From the NCBI GenBank assembly GCA_043228905.1, contig JBHGNT010000005.1, forward strand, positions 310,001 through 374,000: DNA of 64,000 nt, written 5' to 3'. Within the stretch, counting starts at the first letter, position 1, and each line of letters opens with the position of its first letter. Under the pieces are notes generated by a model that was not told the DNA's origin, did no database searches, and was given only the letters and a program-made list of their open reading frames with translations. Origin of the DNA: Azolla caroliniana. Taxonomy: Eukaryota; Polypodiophyta. Below, in pieces: positions 1 to 11,543 of this stretch. Made by a program: the position numbers and the translations under genes.

Positions 1-811
1 TTTAGGAAATTACCAAACATTCCTGGTTTGAACAAAATTCCCAGGATACCCTCTCATTTCATAAACATGATGGGTTATATAGTCAAGGTAAGGTGCCAAA
101 TCACTAGGCAACTAATTATAGATAAGCTGCCTAAAAATATATAGTATGAAGAACACAAATTTCTTCAATCATGATGGTTCAAATTTAAGCACCAATTATT
201 GGTTTGACTAACAACCAATGACATGTGGCATTATTTACGTGATGATGTAGACACACCAATCCATAAATGAAGAGAATGAAAACATGCTCAAGGATTATGA
301 CGATGTGATTGTTGCTGTCCAACAGCCTGATGGTGAAAAGGTGTGTATGTGTATGGACCATCACATCCTTACTACTACAAAGAGTTTGTTCTCTTGTTGC
401 AAACATGTTTACCATTATACAATGTGTATGCGTGCCTATGTCTTGGAAATGATAAATACTTGTTAAGAGCTTTGAATAACCTTCTATGCATAGCAATGTC
501 TTTGCATGTCTATAATCTCATTGATGCAAGGCTCAGATCCAAGATATCTTCTATCACTTAAGTGTTTTCATTTGTTGCAAGATGTATATAAAGCACACAG
601 TTTTTGGTTGCAAAGAAATGTATGAAGGACCTAAACCCTATATACATGTTTGGCCATGCCTTAAAGGCTGAATATATATGTATACATCCATAATCACGTG
701 TCAAAATGGTTATAAACATGTTGCAAAATGCTGAAAATTTCAGATATGATGCACAATTAACTGAAAACTACTTTGTTGTTGGTGTGGGGAGTTTAGTACG
801 CCATTGCAAGA
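1..811. other. AT-rich interval, no gene seen
   Basis: Both strands hold only short, low-complexity open frames with no recognisable motif. There is no tRNA, LTR or microsatellite of note. I see nothing supportable here. Confidence 0.5.
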
Positions 812-1249
812 TTGTGCAAAGAGATTGACACCTTTCCAAAAGAAATACACTATGCTGAGACGTCTTCGAGAGTAATGCAAAAAGTGCCACCTTACAAAGT
901 AATACAAGAACCGTCACAAGGAAAGCAAAAAGAGGTAGCATCACAAATAACGCATGATCCAAGCACGGAAATTGAATCCAATACTAATATATATGAAATA
1001 GGAAGTAGCACCACCACTATACGTGATGGCTCTCAAGGACTACAATGTTTAGAAGGAAAACCTAATATAGAAACCAACATTCATCTATTGGAAGGTTCAA
1101 CGAGCATGGTTTCATCCATTATACACAAAGATGAGTTCGAAGATGAAAAATTCTTGTTAAATCTGACTGCTGAGATCATCTCCCTTGTGTTAGAGGGAGG
1201 AACTTCTCATGAAAACATGAGAATTGAAAATAATAGAAAAGAAATATGA
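812..1249 (+). other. Unrecognised 145-codon open frame, possible exon
   Basis: A continuous open frame ends in TGA at 1247-1249. It opens at TTG rather than ATG; the first ATG is about 20 codons in. An AG directly upstream (near 809-810) could be a splice acceptor, so this might be a terminal exon. The predicted product is acidic, rich in Ser/Thr/Glu and low in complexity, with no domain I know. No companion exon was found upstream. It could equally be a chance frame or transposon debris. Confidence 0.2.
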
Positions 1250-3310
1250 TGCCTAACATATTTCTTTTCACAAGGTGTATTGTACTAATTATGATAGTAT
1301 ATTGTCTAGTAGAATATTATTAACTAGTTGCTATATTGTGGCAATTTCCTGATGCCTAGATAGAATTTTAGTTCATATTTGCAATGCATCTGAAAAACAA
1401 TGAACCACCCATATGACATACATAATTATTAATCGGTATATTATTCGGACTAATGTCAATAGCACTACCTAGCACTTTGAAAACAATAAGTTTTCAATCA
1501 TTGTTGGTAAATGTCGTGAATGACATCTCTCTCGTCTTTGCTATATAAATCATATTAGTTATGACTAGCTCTACAACTATAATTCAAGTGTTTATTCTTT
1601 TAGTGAAAATTACCATACATGCTCAATGTACAAGAATTGAGTTTACACTTCTGAAGTCAGATTGACATTTACTCAAAGCAACAAATGACACAAATTTTCT
1701 GAAGATATTTTAAGCATTAAATATCAGCAATTACAATGTATCACGAACAAAACCGCCCATAAAAATATATGTACAAAACTCTACACAAACCATCTTTATA
1801 ATGGAAACAAAATGATTTTGGATAGGCTATATATGCCTATAGCTGCGCATGTCATCAAACTACATAATATATATAAGTAATGTCTGCATAGCAGTAAACA
1901 TACCAAGCTGGTACGCAATTCCCTCTTACTCCATTATTTCACATCAATCATGAAAGCTTATCTGCATCGATTCTTTCTGGCCTGCATAAAATTTAAAACA
2001 GCATATGTTTTATTCTTTCAGAATACCAACCAGAGAAACCCATAAATAACTTTAACATGATTCATGCTCACAGGATTAAGCAAAAGAAGATGGCAAGACA
2101 ATAAATACATAAAAAGAACCAATACAAAACAAATCATTCTGCATGTTGAGAATAGATGAGTTCAATTAACTATTATTTTCTTGCATTAAAACACATCTTA
2201 AAGGTTCTTTTTTACTTTAATAATCAATGTATCATAGATCGACATTCGGAACTTTCAACCTTACATCATTGCAAACAGTAAAATAGCCATGTTTCTGTAA
2301 CTTTAGAAAAACTGATATAGCCTTCAATAAATCTCTTCATGTTGCCTTTAACACTTTCAATTTTGTTTATATTTTTCACTTCTTGAAAATATCTTAAGTT
2401 GATCAGCACACAAAGATATTAACAGAACATGCCTATATCAATCGTTTAGAGTCTAGACCAAATACTACCGTGCCTCTGTGAGGTAGATATAAAATCAGGG
2501 GCTGTGCCCTGTCTAGTCTTTGAATGTATATAAAATCAGGCGCTTCAAATTTAGATTCTGCTTTAGCAACTAGGCCAGCCAGATTTGTACCAAACATCCT
2601 TAACAATTCATCAACACTGGGTAAAAAAAAGGCCAATGATCTGTTAAATATATTACAAGCTAGTGAGTGGACAATGATTGCTATCCTATACGGGTGGATG
2701 AGGAGTCATATCATAAGGAGAGATGGTACTCTGCTCTTGTGAGTTTTTGGTGTGCTAAAGTTCCTTACTGTAAAAAAGATAGCAGCTAATCAATGATATG
2801 ATAATTTCTAATGAATAATTTCACATGAAACAACAATCTTTTAAATGACCATCTTAACATTTTAGTGTGCATGTCTACAAGAGTATTATCATCTCCTCCC
2901 ATCAAACATTAGTTCCTTTGCTGCTGCTGTGAGAGGGAACTGAGGACTGTTTTAGTTATACCTTGTCAGATCAACAAAATTGATAATGTGCTCAAGGTCA
3001 GTCACATACTTCTTTCTCAGCAAAAGAGTTCAATATCAAAATTCCTTCCTGATGAATTTGACTGATTGTACAAGTTGCGCATCGGATACCTAACTCCAGT
3101 TTCTGGTGGCTGAAGGATAGCAAAAGACTATTGTATTAGCATAACATACTTTTCCCTGGCCATCAAAATGAACACACTAATAGCCAGTTAAACCTATGAT
3201 ACAACATGGTTGAATCAATGGAGACTATTATATGAGGCTCAATTTTCCTACCTGCTCAAAATGTGTTAAAAAATACATGCTTATCTTCAACTGTTGTACA
3301 TTCTAGAAGT
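1250..3310. other. Intergenic interval, one exon-like frame on the minus strand
   Basis: This is mostly AT-rich sequence without motifs. On the minus strand, 2433-2636 is open for about 67 codons and is preceded by an acceptor-like sequence (TTTAACAG). The peptide, containing VDELLRMFGTNLAGLV, is not one I recognise, and no partner exons were found. I do not call it a gene. Confidence 0.4.
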
Positions 3311-3311
3311 T

Positions 3312-3632
3312 GACAATCATCACATATGCTGAACCATAGTTCTCATCAAATGCCATCATTTCATTAAAACAGCATTTTCCTAACACTAGAGGTTGAAACA
3401 TATTGAAAGATTTCAGCCATTTCCTTCACTATATGTATTCTCATTACTCAACCTTTATCTGCATAAGCATCAGCATATAGGTTGGCCATCATCACAATAC
3501 GTATCCACTTTAGTCATCATCTATCTGCATAATCATCAACGTATAGGTTGGAAATCATCATAATATGTATTCTCTTTACTCAACCTCTATCTGCATAAGC
3601 ATCGGCATATAGATTTGACATCATCACATACG
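3312..3632. repeat. Duplicated fragments of the PPR gene 3' end
   Basis: Sequence from 3312 to about 3382 repeats, with several mismatches, a block inside the neighbouring PPR gene (about 3617-3687). A second block with the core ATCTGCATAAGCATC occurs three times in a row, at about 3430-3500, 3501-3565 and 3566-3632; the last copy forms the C-terminal codons of the PPR frame. The layout suggests small local duplications that followed or created the present 3' end of the gene. Confidence 0.75.
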
Positions 3633-5748
3633 CCGAGCCATAGTTCTCATCAAATGCCATCACTTCATTAAAGCAGCGTTTTCCTAGTTTAACATTCCCG
3701 TATGTCCTACAATTCGTCAGCAATGATGTCCAATGTAAGATATTATACGAAAATGGCATTGCCTGAAGTAAGTCGGTTGCCTCACTCAAGCATCCTGACC
3801 GGCCCAGAATGTCGATTATGCAGTTATAGTGCCCCAGAACAGGGAAGTGTTCACAATCTGAAGTCATCAACTGAATATGTTGACAAGCAGCTTCAATGAG
3901 ACCTAAACGACTGCACATTGACAAAAGACTGATCGACGTCACATAATCAGGCTTAACTCCTTGTTGCTGCATTTCTTTGTAGAAATTCAAGGCTAAAGCA
4001 TATTCATCATGCAGTGCATATCCTGCCATCATGGCATTCCATGTTACAACATCCCCTTTGGACAGACTTCTAAATTCTTTATCCGCATCTTCACGACTCC
4101 CACACTTGGTGTACATATCTATAGTTGCACATTCAACAAATTCATCCATTTGATCACTTTCAATCGCATATGAATGAAATAACCTGCCTTGGTCAAGAGC
4201 TGTTATACTCGAACAAGCTTTCAAGACGCTTGCAAATGTTAGATTATCTGGCTCCATTCCATCTTCCTCCATGAAACAAAAAAGCTCAATGGCTTCCTCA
4301 CCGTGCCCATGTTGTGCATATCCTGCAATAAGTGCATTCCAAGTCACAATGTCAGGCCTTTTTCCGGCTTGTTTCATTTTCATGAAGAGATGAAGAGCCA
4401 TCTGATAATAGCACTGCTGGGCATAAGCAGAAATCATTGCATTCCAAGTCACATGGTCTCGAACAGATAGCTTTTCAAACACATGATGTGCTTCTTGAAG
4501 ATTCCCACACTTTGCATACATATCTATCAATGTATTGCCAATAGATGCTTCTAACTCAAAACCACAAATGATTATGGAAGTGTGCACTGATTTCCCATTA
4601 GTTACATTTGCAAAGTTGGAACATGCTTTTAGGACACTAAGGAACGTTACAGAATCTGGTGGACTGTTCCCATCATTTATTAATTTCTGATAAAGTTCAA
4701 ACGCTTCAGCATTGCAACCTTGTTGTACATACCCTGTGATCATGGCATTCCAAACTACCAAGTTTTTTACAGATAAACTATCAAATACTCGACGTGCATA
4801 GGATAAACAGCTATTTTTACAATACATATCAATGAGAGCACTTCCTATATACATATTCGAGAAAACACCACTTTCAAGGACATTGTTATGAATACATTTT
4901 CCTTGATTAAATGTTTGGTCAGTGGAACACGCTTTCAGTATGTTTACCAGTGTAACTGTATCTGGCTGTATGCTTTGATGCCACATTCGCTGAAATAAAC
5001 AAAGAGCATCCAGCCCAAAACCATTCTGCGAATATCCTCCAATCATTGCATTCCAGGTTACCTTATCCTGTTTCAAAATTTTGTCATACACAGTTCTACC
5101 ATCGTTGACATTCCCACACTTGCCATACATGTCGATAAGTGCATTCCCGATCACAGTATCTTCTAAGCCGTTTTCAATAATATGGCTATGGACTACCATC
5201 CCCAATGTTAGACCTTTGCAAATGACACATGCTTTTAAGATTGCCACAAAAATGTGTCCATCTGGTGTTCTCCCTGAATGCTGCATTTGAACATATAATT
5301 CAATCCCTGCGTCTGGTTTCCCATGATTGACATGTGCTGAAATGATTGCACTCCATGTGTAACAATTATGTCTCTTTAAATTGTCAAAAACTTCATTAGC
5401 TTCTATCAAACTACCACACTGATCAAACAATCGGATAAAATAGCTTCCAATGTATGCATTACACTGCAACCCCTTCAAATCAGTGAAGGCATAGGCTTTC
5501 CTGCCCATTTCCAAATCCTTTTTCTCTATACATCCTTGTAGAAAGCAACCCCATACACTATCTGGAATATTCTGATCCAAATACTGCAGAGCCCTAAATG
5601 CATCTACGAGGAGCCCTTGTTCACACAATTTTATCACAACATTTAAATCTGTGGACAATCTATCTCTATTTAATCTGCATTTAAGATTCATTGGGTTGTC
5701 ATGATTCGTACCCACAGTATCACAACTCCACAATTCATGATCTTTCAT
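3580..5748 (-). CDS. P-L-S class pentatricopeptide repeat protein
   Basis: A single uninterrupted frame of 722 codons starts at ATG 5748-5746. The protein is built almost wholly from PPR helical-hairpin repeats in P-L-S order. Recurrent signatures are LIDMYAKCGN (L repeats), VTWNAMI (S repeats) and PD.VTF..VLKAC (P repeats), from about residue 60 to the end. PPR proteins of this class bind organellar RNA and usually support C-to-U editing, splicing or stability in plastids or mitochondria. The tail shows an E-like segment (HWTSLLTNCRTYGNVKLG, MSNLYAD) but stops before any E+ or DYW deaminase domain, so editing would need a partner. The N-terminus (MKDHELWSCDTVG) is acidic and does not look like a transit peptide. 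The start may lie in an upstream exon, or the gene may be decaying. Local duplications of its 3' end lie directly downstream. Family assignment is firm; the target is unknown. Confidence 0.9.
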   Translation of the reverse strand: MKDHELWSCDTVGTNHDNPMNLKCRLNRDRLSTDLNVVIKLCEQGLLVDAFRALQYLDQNIPDSVWGCFLQGCIEKKDLEMGRKAYAFTDLKGLQCNAYIGSYFIRLFDQCGSLIEANEVFDNLKRHNCYTWSAIISAHVNHGKPDAGIELYVQMQHSGRTPDGHIFVAILKACVICKGLTLGMVVHSHIIENGLEDTVIGNALIDMYGKCGNVNDGRTVYDKILKQDKVTWNAMIGGYSQNGFGLDALCLFQRMWHQSIQPDTVTLVNILKACSTDQTFNQGKCIHNNVLESGVFSNMYIGSALIDMYCKNSCLSYARRVFDSLSVKNLVVWNAMITGYVQQGCNAEAFELYQKLINDGNSPPDSVTFLSVLKACSNFANVTNGKSVHTSIIICGFELEASIGNTLIDMYAKCGNLQEAHHVFEKLSVRDHVTWNAMISAYAQQCYYQMALHLFMKMKQAGKRPDIVTWNALIAGYAQHGHGEEAIELFCFMEEDGMEPDNLTFASVLKACSSITALDQGRLFHSYAIESDQMDEFVECATIDMYTKCGSREDADKEFRSLSKGDVVTWNAMMAGYALHDEYALALNFYKEMQQQGVKPDYVTSISLLSMCSRLGLIEAACQHIQLMTSDCEHFPVLGHYNCIIDILGRSGCLSEATDLLQAMPFSYNILHWTSLLTNCRTYGNVKLGKRCFNEVMAFDENYGSAYVMMSNLYADAYADRG

Positions 5749-6984
5749 TCTCGAGATTTTGCAGGACTATAAAACCTTTCACAATTCCTCCTTCGGGTGC
5801 TGTACCCATGATGCTCCATCAGTTATAACTGAGATTCTTTGAATAAGAGCATCACTCTCCATAGCTGTAAGTGTGTCTCTATTGTTAATAACTTCATTCT
5901 ACTAATGTCATAATCCCTTGACACAGATGCTATCCTTTACAATGGTAGGTGATGCTTCATTATGTCCTGTGAATGCATGTATGTGCTGATCACCTCTATG
6001 TGTGGAATGGACCAGCATAAGCTTCTCACCATCTACGGCTTTGGCTTAGGTGATATGATTGGGTTCAACAAACAAGTCTCTGACGTCTACCACTTAAGTT
6101 TCTGTTTGATTCTATGATAAGAAGAGGTATTCCAAAATAAAAACTGCGGTTTTCCATGGTTCAGTACCTGTTTGTGTCTTCTGTAGAGTAGTATGGTCAA
6201 TGTATGAAAAACTATGACTGAAACAATTATTTTTTGACAAAGTAAACAGTTTGTGTCCATTCTTCTATGGTACATTACTCAATCTTCGGAGGAACATTAA
6301 TATTTTGATTCAGATAATCCTACCAAATTCCACAAAGCTAATTCGATATCCTATATCTATCAAGAACCATGCAACAAGAACAAAGGACAAGAAAATAAGA
6401 AGTGGTTCAAATATTTAGGATATAGAAACAAAAAACTTGTTTGAGATACTTCATTATTTCATTGTAAGACACAGTGATAGGATAAAACGTTGGTGGATTG
6501 GATGCAAATGAAATTCCTATAAAAAATAACAAAAATCCAACAAGTCAGAAGATGATATCCTATGTAACTAATATCACAGTCAGTTCCAAGAGGAAGCATT
6601 ATCATATCACATTTGGATTCAACGATGGCATAGTCTCCTCCAACATTTGAATGTTCACAAAACATCAAGATGCTTGAGTTCATGGAGTGAGTATATCTTA
6701 TCACCATTTCATGATGCATCAAGATGCTTGCCAACAATAACAGTAGTCTCCACTTTGTTTACATTCCAAACCTCAAAGGGTTTTTTTTCTGATTTCACCT
6801 CACAATCAAAGTTTTTTTCCAGATTTCCACCAGCAAAGATGCCAAATTTCCTTTGTTTTGGATAAGATGAAAACTACAAACTGAGTTGACCTTTGCAGAA
6901 AATGAGTAAATAACTCATAGTCAAGTTTATTATCAAAAGTTCTATGGAGTTTAGACCTTTTTAGAATCTGTCCGTATCCAAGAA
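5749..6984. other. Intergenic region between the PPR gene and the small membrane-protein gene
   Basis: No frame here resembles a known protein. It presumably holds the 5' region of the PPR gene and the 3' untranslated region of the minus-strand gene that ends at 6985. No distinct TATA element could be chosen. Confidence 0.4.
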
Positions 6985-7364
6985 TTAAAATGAAAGACTA
7001 TACCTAAAAACATAAAAACTGACACAGTGAAAATCAGTTGCAGTCTACTTACCTTTGAGGAGGATTGCTAGTATATAGACGAGAGAGTGACCGTGTGATT
7101 GGCTTTGGTTCCTTTGGTTTTCGATGCAATCCAAATATCTCTTGCACCAAGGGTATGTGAACTAAAACCAATTTCCATGCCAAAAACCACCCTGCATAGA
7201 TAATCAACTTTGAGATCTTAACATTAGTATCTGAACAGCAATTCGACAACATCCTTTGAAACCTCTCTGAGTATTGCGCCAAAAAACACAGAGGTTCTAC
7301 ATCTATCTTTCTCTCCCTCTCTCTCTCTCATAGGTCATATTTGACCTCCGAAGACGATAATATA

Positions 7365-7420
<56 letters not shown>

Positions 7421-7669
7421 CTCAGACACACACACACATATAACCCCTGCCTAACCTACCATCACAACCATAAGTTCACACCTGGAGCACGATCGTTGTG
7501 TGCTTCAATTACCGAGTTTCCACAGACGCAAAAGAAACAGAAAAACATTTTTTTCTTACATCGATTGAAAGAGGAGGAGATTCGGGAGATTACCGAGTGT
7601 TATGCAGGCGACGACAAGCGCGAAAGCGAGCACGAATCGAAACCCTAAAATGAACTCGGAAGCCACCAT
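6985..7669 (-). CDS. Small membrane protein, three exons, family not recognised
   Basis: My model has exon 1 at 7594-7669, exon 2 at 7053-7191 and exon 3 at 6985-7003. All introns are GT-AG (donors GTAATC and GTAAGT; acceptors ATGCAG and TTTTAG) and all junctions keep frame. The product is 77 residues. An N-terminal hydrophobic segment (about residues 7-37, with FVLAFALVVACITLGW) should cross or anchor in a membrane. A short amphipathic stretch (IPLVQEIFGL) follows, then a basic proline-rich tail (HRKPKEPKPITRSLSRLYTS). The start context and clean splice sites argue for a real gene, while the 19-bp last exon is the weakest part. I do not recognise the family. The tail looks cytosolic or stromal, and no function can be assigned. 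Confidence 0.6.
7366..7420. repeat. (TCTA)n microsatellite
   Basis: About 55 bp of perfect tetranucleotide repeat, preceded by a CT tract and followed by a CA tract. It lies upstream of exon 2, in intron 1 of the small membrane-protein gene. The roughly 45 bp before it (about 7325-7365) recur near 61975 before another TCTA run. Confidence 0.95.
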
Positions 7670-8419
7670 AGCTTGTTAAAAAGCTGGTCCTCCTGGTTCA
7701 TACTTCAACACAAGCTTTCTTTCTGTGTTTTCTGCATCGACCATATACATACCATGTTGAAGCCAGCGTTCGCATGTTCAAGAAACTCGAAAGAGACACA
7801 AATTGGCCGAAAAGCGTTCTAAAGGCCAGAAGCACAATTTGTTATGAGACAAAGACACATACCAAAACACGATCGATAGGACACACCCGACCCATTTCAA
7901 CAATCAAATTTTGGTGTTCGGTCAACTTCGGTACACGTTCCGATGTAAGCCAACAACCAAAGAGCATATCATTTCAATGTGTAGTGTTGTGACATTTTCA
8001 CATTATTGTGAACATCTTGTGCAACTGTTGGCTTCTAAATTTGAGAGAGATTAAAGGCAATGACTCGATGACATCTAAATGCACTAACCTTGTCTTGTGC
8101 CACAAAAACTTGTTATAACCCGATTCAATATGATTGAACTAGTGTTGGGAATCGGCATTGCACATCTTGGATTGTCCAACCAAATGGCTTTGATTTTGGC
8201 TAGAATTACTTGTTTAATATATCTTTTAGTTGGCTCCAATTTTCAAATCTATTGTTTTGGTCGAGCCCTTAGGCTAAATTGGATTACTAAAACTAATTGA
8301 AGAGTTAGAAATATGTTTACCCAAACTAGTCCTTTATCATGGAAGTTGATGCATCTAATTTTGCACTTGCATACCTTAAAGAACCTTGTACGGATTATAA
8401 TAAGTTTAGTTGCAGGATA
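7670..8419. other. Intergenic, no gene seen
   Basis: This contains the presumed promoter and leader of the minus-strand gene starting at 7669. Beyond that there is AT-rich DNA with short open frames and no recognisable motif. Confidence 0.4.
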
Positions 8420-9690
8420 TGATGGCTTGTTGTTTCATAATAGTCTTTTGTATTTTCTTGATGGCCCCCTCCATCTTTGAGTCTTGCGATAGTACCATGA
8501 CATGTGTATTTTTGACAAGGACAATGTTTGCACTTGCAATATATGTCCTTGATCTAAGATACCTCAATATACTTTATATGGATAGTTGCAACTTGCAACC
8601 ATTTCCATCTCTTGATGATCCATGGGAATTCATTTCTTTGGATTTCATTACAAATATCTCATCTTCCAAGGATTTCGATGTCATTCTCACAAGCTTTTTT
8701 ACTTAGATGAGGCATTTCCTTCTATATGTACATTAAGACCATGAGTATTAAGGAAACATCAAATTCAGTTATGGGAAAGGTATCCATGGATCATGGTTTT
8801 GGCATAGACCTTCACCATTAGAATACCATGTGTAAAGCTAATGATATTATATTATATTTAGTCCATGCAATTGATCTCTATCCGCTTATAACCCTCTTGT
8901 CCCCCACCTCAGCTAAGTCCAGGTGGCCCTCAATCCACAGGAGCGATTGATCTCTATCCGCTTATAACCCTCTTGTCCCCCACCTCAGCCAAGTCCAGGT
9001 GGCCCTCAGTCCACAAGAGCGATTGATCTCTATTCGCCTATAGCTCTCCTGTCCCCCACCTCAGTTGGGTCCATGTGGCTCTCAGTCCACAGGAGCGATT
9101 GATCTTTATCCGCCAATTGCCACCTCGTACACGATAGCCCTCTTGTTCCCCACCTTAGCCAAGTCCAGGTGGCCCTCAGTCCACAAGAGCGATTGATCTT
9201 CATCTGCTGGTTGCTAGCTCGTTTTCCGTCACTAGCCCCGTCCAATTATCAGGGCCGACAGTTCTACGGGGATGTCCTCAACGTCATTGTAGCTCAACTC
9301 GGTGTCCAACAGATGTTTACGTCCCCATACAATCCTCAAACAAATGCCCTCACCAAACGCCTCAACAAGACCCTCAAGAAGGAGATTGCCGCTTACATCG
9401 ATCCATGCCACAAAACCTAAGATCAAATCTTGCATTTCGTCACCCATGCCTACAATACATTCATACATGAGTCAACATGGATCAACCCTTTTCAAGCACT
9501 CTATTGGCATAACCTCACCTCCCACCAAAATCGTCCATTGATGTCCATTCGAAACTTGCCAACATGGATAATGCCACTTGGGAGCTCTATCTCCAACAGA
9601 TGCTCCCCCTCCTTTGACAAGTCACTGCTCATGTTCCCGTTCCCGTTCCCGTTCCTGCTCCTCGGTCTATTGTTTCTCTCAGGGGGGAAA
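8420..9690 (+). pseudogene. Ty3/gypsy integrase remnant
   Basis: Pieces of a Ty3/gypsy integrase are visible in several frames. Around 8420-8560 there is a degenerate N-terminal zinc-binding region. Around 8600-8700 the core start reads PWEFISLDFIT and SSKDFDVIL. From 9240 the second half of the core reads GRQF, TSPYNPQTNALTKRLNKTL and then AYNTFIHEST. An in-frame TAA at 9418-9420 falls where the family usually has Trp. Frameshifts and a 76-bp tandem array (8871-9215) break the gene. A polypurine tract, AGGGGGGAAA at 9681-9690, precedes the 3' LTR. Reverse transcriptase and gag are absent. The element is dead. Confidence 0.75.
8871..9215. repeat. 76-bp tandem array inside the gypsy integrase remnant
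   Basis: The marker TTGATCT recurs at 8871, 8947, 9023, 9099 and 9193. The spacing is exactly 76, 76, 76 and then 94 bp, the last unit carrying 18 extra bases. Units are pyrimidine-rich (CCCCCACCTCAG core), much more GC-rich than the surroundings, and about 85-95 % alike by eye. The array sits between the first and second parts of the integrase catalytic core. Confidence 0.95.
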
Positions 9691-9890
9691 TGTGGTGTGC
9701 ATGTGTTCCTTTGTGCCACCCTTTTAGCACACCCTTTTTAGGATGCATGTACCTAAGCAGACCCACCCTTTTTAGCTAAGCCAACCCAAATGGGTACCTT
9801 TGTATGAACTATAAATTGAGTAAGAAATAAGAAGCTAACTAGGTTGGTTTTGATCTCTTATGTGCATTTCACAATATATTAGGCAATGAC
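9691..9890 (+). repeat. Probable 3' LTR start of the gypsy remnant
   Basis: TGTGGTGTGCATG begins immediately after the polypurine tract ending at 9690, as expected for an LTR starting in TG. The right end is not defined; the sequence merges into AT-rich DNA near 9890. No matching 5' LTR lies in the window. Confidence 0.45.
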
Positions 9891-11128
9891 TTTAACGTCT
9901 TAGTAAAATGGCAAGTTTTGATTTTTCTATTTTTATTTAGCCTATCCCTTAGACAATACACGAAGACAATGAATATATCTCAAATGTTTTTATTTCCCTA
10001 TGAGTTCAACTTTTTCTTTTTCCACGTTTCATGCACTCAACATGATTGTAATGGACTACATGTCAATGGTAGGGACGAGGAAAACAAGAATCAATGTGTT
10101 GAGACAATTTCCCCAATAAAGGAATCCTCCATTTCGGAGTGGTAGTGTATGTCACAACAATAAGTTGGAGCTCTAAATCAGTGGATCTTGGATATCTATG
10201 AATTTATTCATGACATAAAAGCTTATAAAAGATCACTAAAGAGGTTACGGATGCCAAGTAAGAACTTCTTGCTAATTAAAGATTCGTATACTACAATGAT
10301 GCGGATAGGATACAAGTGAGAGGCATATTTTTTCATGACAAGTATAAATCTTGGAAGAGTTCCATGAAGGATACAAAGAGGACATTGACTAATTCATTAT
10401 ATGATAGAGAAAATATCGCAAAGGCATCTATATTGGTCAACAATGTAGAAGGATGCACATTTTCATGCAAAAGGGTAAATGTGAGATAATGGGACAATCA
10501 ATTGAGCAACATGAGATGCTATAACAACCAACATTATCATAATCACCATAAATTATGTACAAAGTGGTGAAAGTAAATGTCTAGTCACAATAAACCAACA
10601 TTAGACACAAAATTTCCTTACAAATTGTGTGATATTTTGTCAACTCGAATAGTCATGCGAAGGCTTTTTGGAACAAATTGCAATTTCATTGATGGCATAA
10701 TCCGATAGTTAGAGAAAAATTTCATAATAACACAACCTATTACAAATATGTTTGTAGGATTACAAAAAAATTATGAAAAAAGATGGAGGTTGCTTAATAA
10801 CATCTACTTTCTTTCATTGGTGAGACTCATTGCACTTAATCAAACAAGCCATCATGTTATAAATGATGATAAAAAAACATTGTCTTTTTCTTAAGTATGA
10901 ACATGATGGCATATTGATCAAGCTTGTGGCCTTGCCTTGTATGGTTATACTCGAGCAAAGGTTTTGATGTCATGCTCACTATGTGGTTGAGGAAATAACT
11001 CAATACGATCACTATCCACAACAAAAAGCATTCCGATGTTTTTATGAATCGTAATGGATAACTTACATCGTTATGGTGGAAATGCACGTATTGATTACAC
11101 AAGCACATATCCAAAAGTAAGGAACAAC
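9891..11128. other. No gene seen
   Basis: AT-rich DNA with scattered short frames. The minus-strand frame at 10857-11165 has no recognisable domain. Some of this may be decayed retroelement sequence, but nothing identifiable remains. Confidence 0.4.
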
Positions 11129-11519
11129 AAATGAAACATCGAATAGTGATATACTTTTCAATCACCCTAGATACTATATAGAAGCGGTATAGTGTAAAAC
11201 CTTACATGTTTGTATGTGGCAAATTGATTAGAATGACGTTAGATATAGTTAATTAGAGACAATAAAAAACAATTTTAGTAAATGATGAAATAATCCAAGT
11301 GTGTCTCTCATGTTTAAAATTTAAAACACAAATGAAACATCATATAGTGATATTACTTTTCAATCACCCCAGATACTATATAGAAGCGATATTGTGAAAA
11401 ACCTTACATGTTGTATGTGACAAATTGATTAGAATGAAGTTAGATATAGTTAATTAGAGATGATAAAAAACAATTTTAGTAAATGATGCAAGTGTCTCTC
11501 ATGTTTAAAATTTAAAATG
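11129..11519. repeat. Tandem duplication of about 201 bp
   Basis: Copy 1 runs 11129-11329 and copy 2 from 11330 to about 11519. Both open with AAATGAAACATC and close with CTCATGTTTAAAATTTAAAA. Differences are scattered substitutions and small indels, so the event is not recent. No coding potential is seen in either copy. Confidence 0.9.
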
Positions 11520-11543
11520 CTTTTATTTCAGCTTGGGCATCAG

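Noticed and set aside
2433-2636. Minus-strand exon-like frame with acceptor
   Set aside because: No donor-acceptor partner or known domain was found, so it is noted only in the intergenic entry.
8871-9215. Regular repeats that might suggest a CRISPR array
   Set aside because: The units adjoin without spacers and the sequence is plant nuclear DNA. It is an ordinary tandem repeat.
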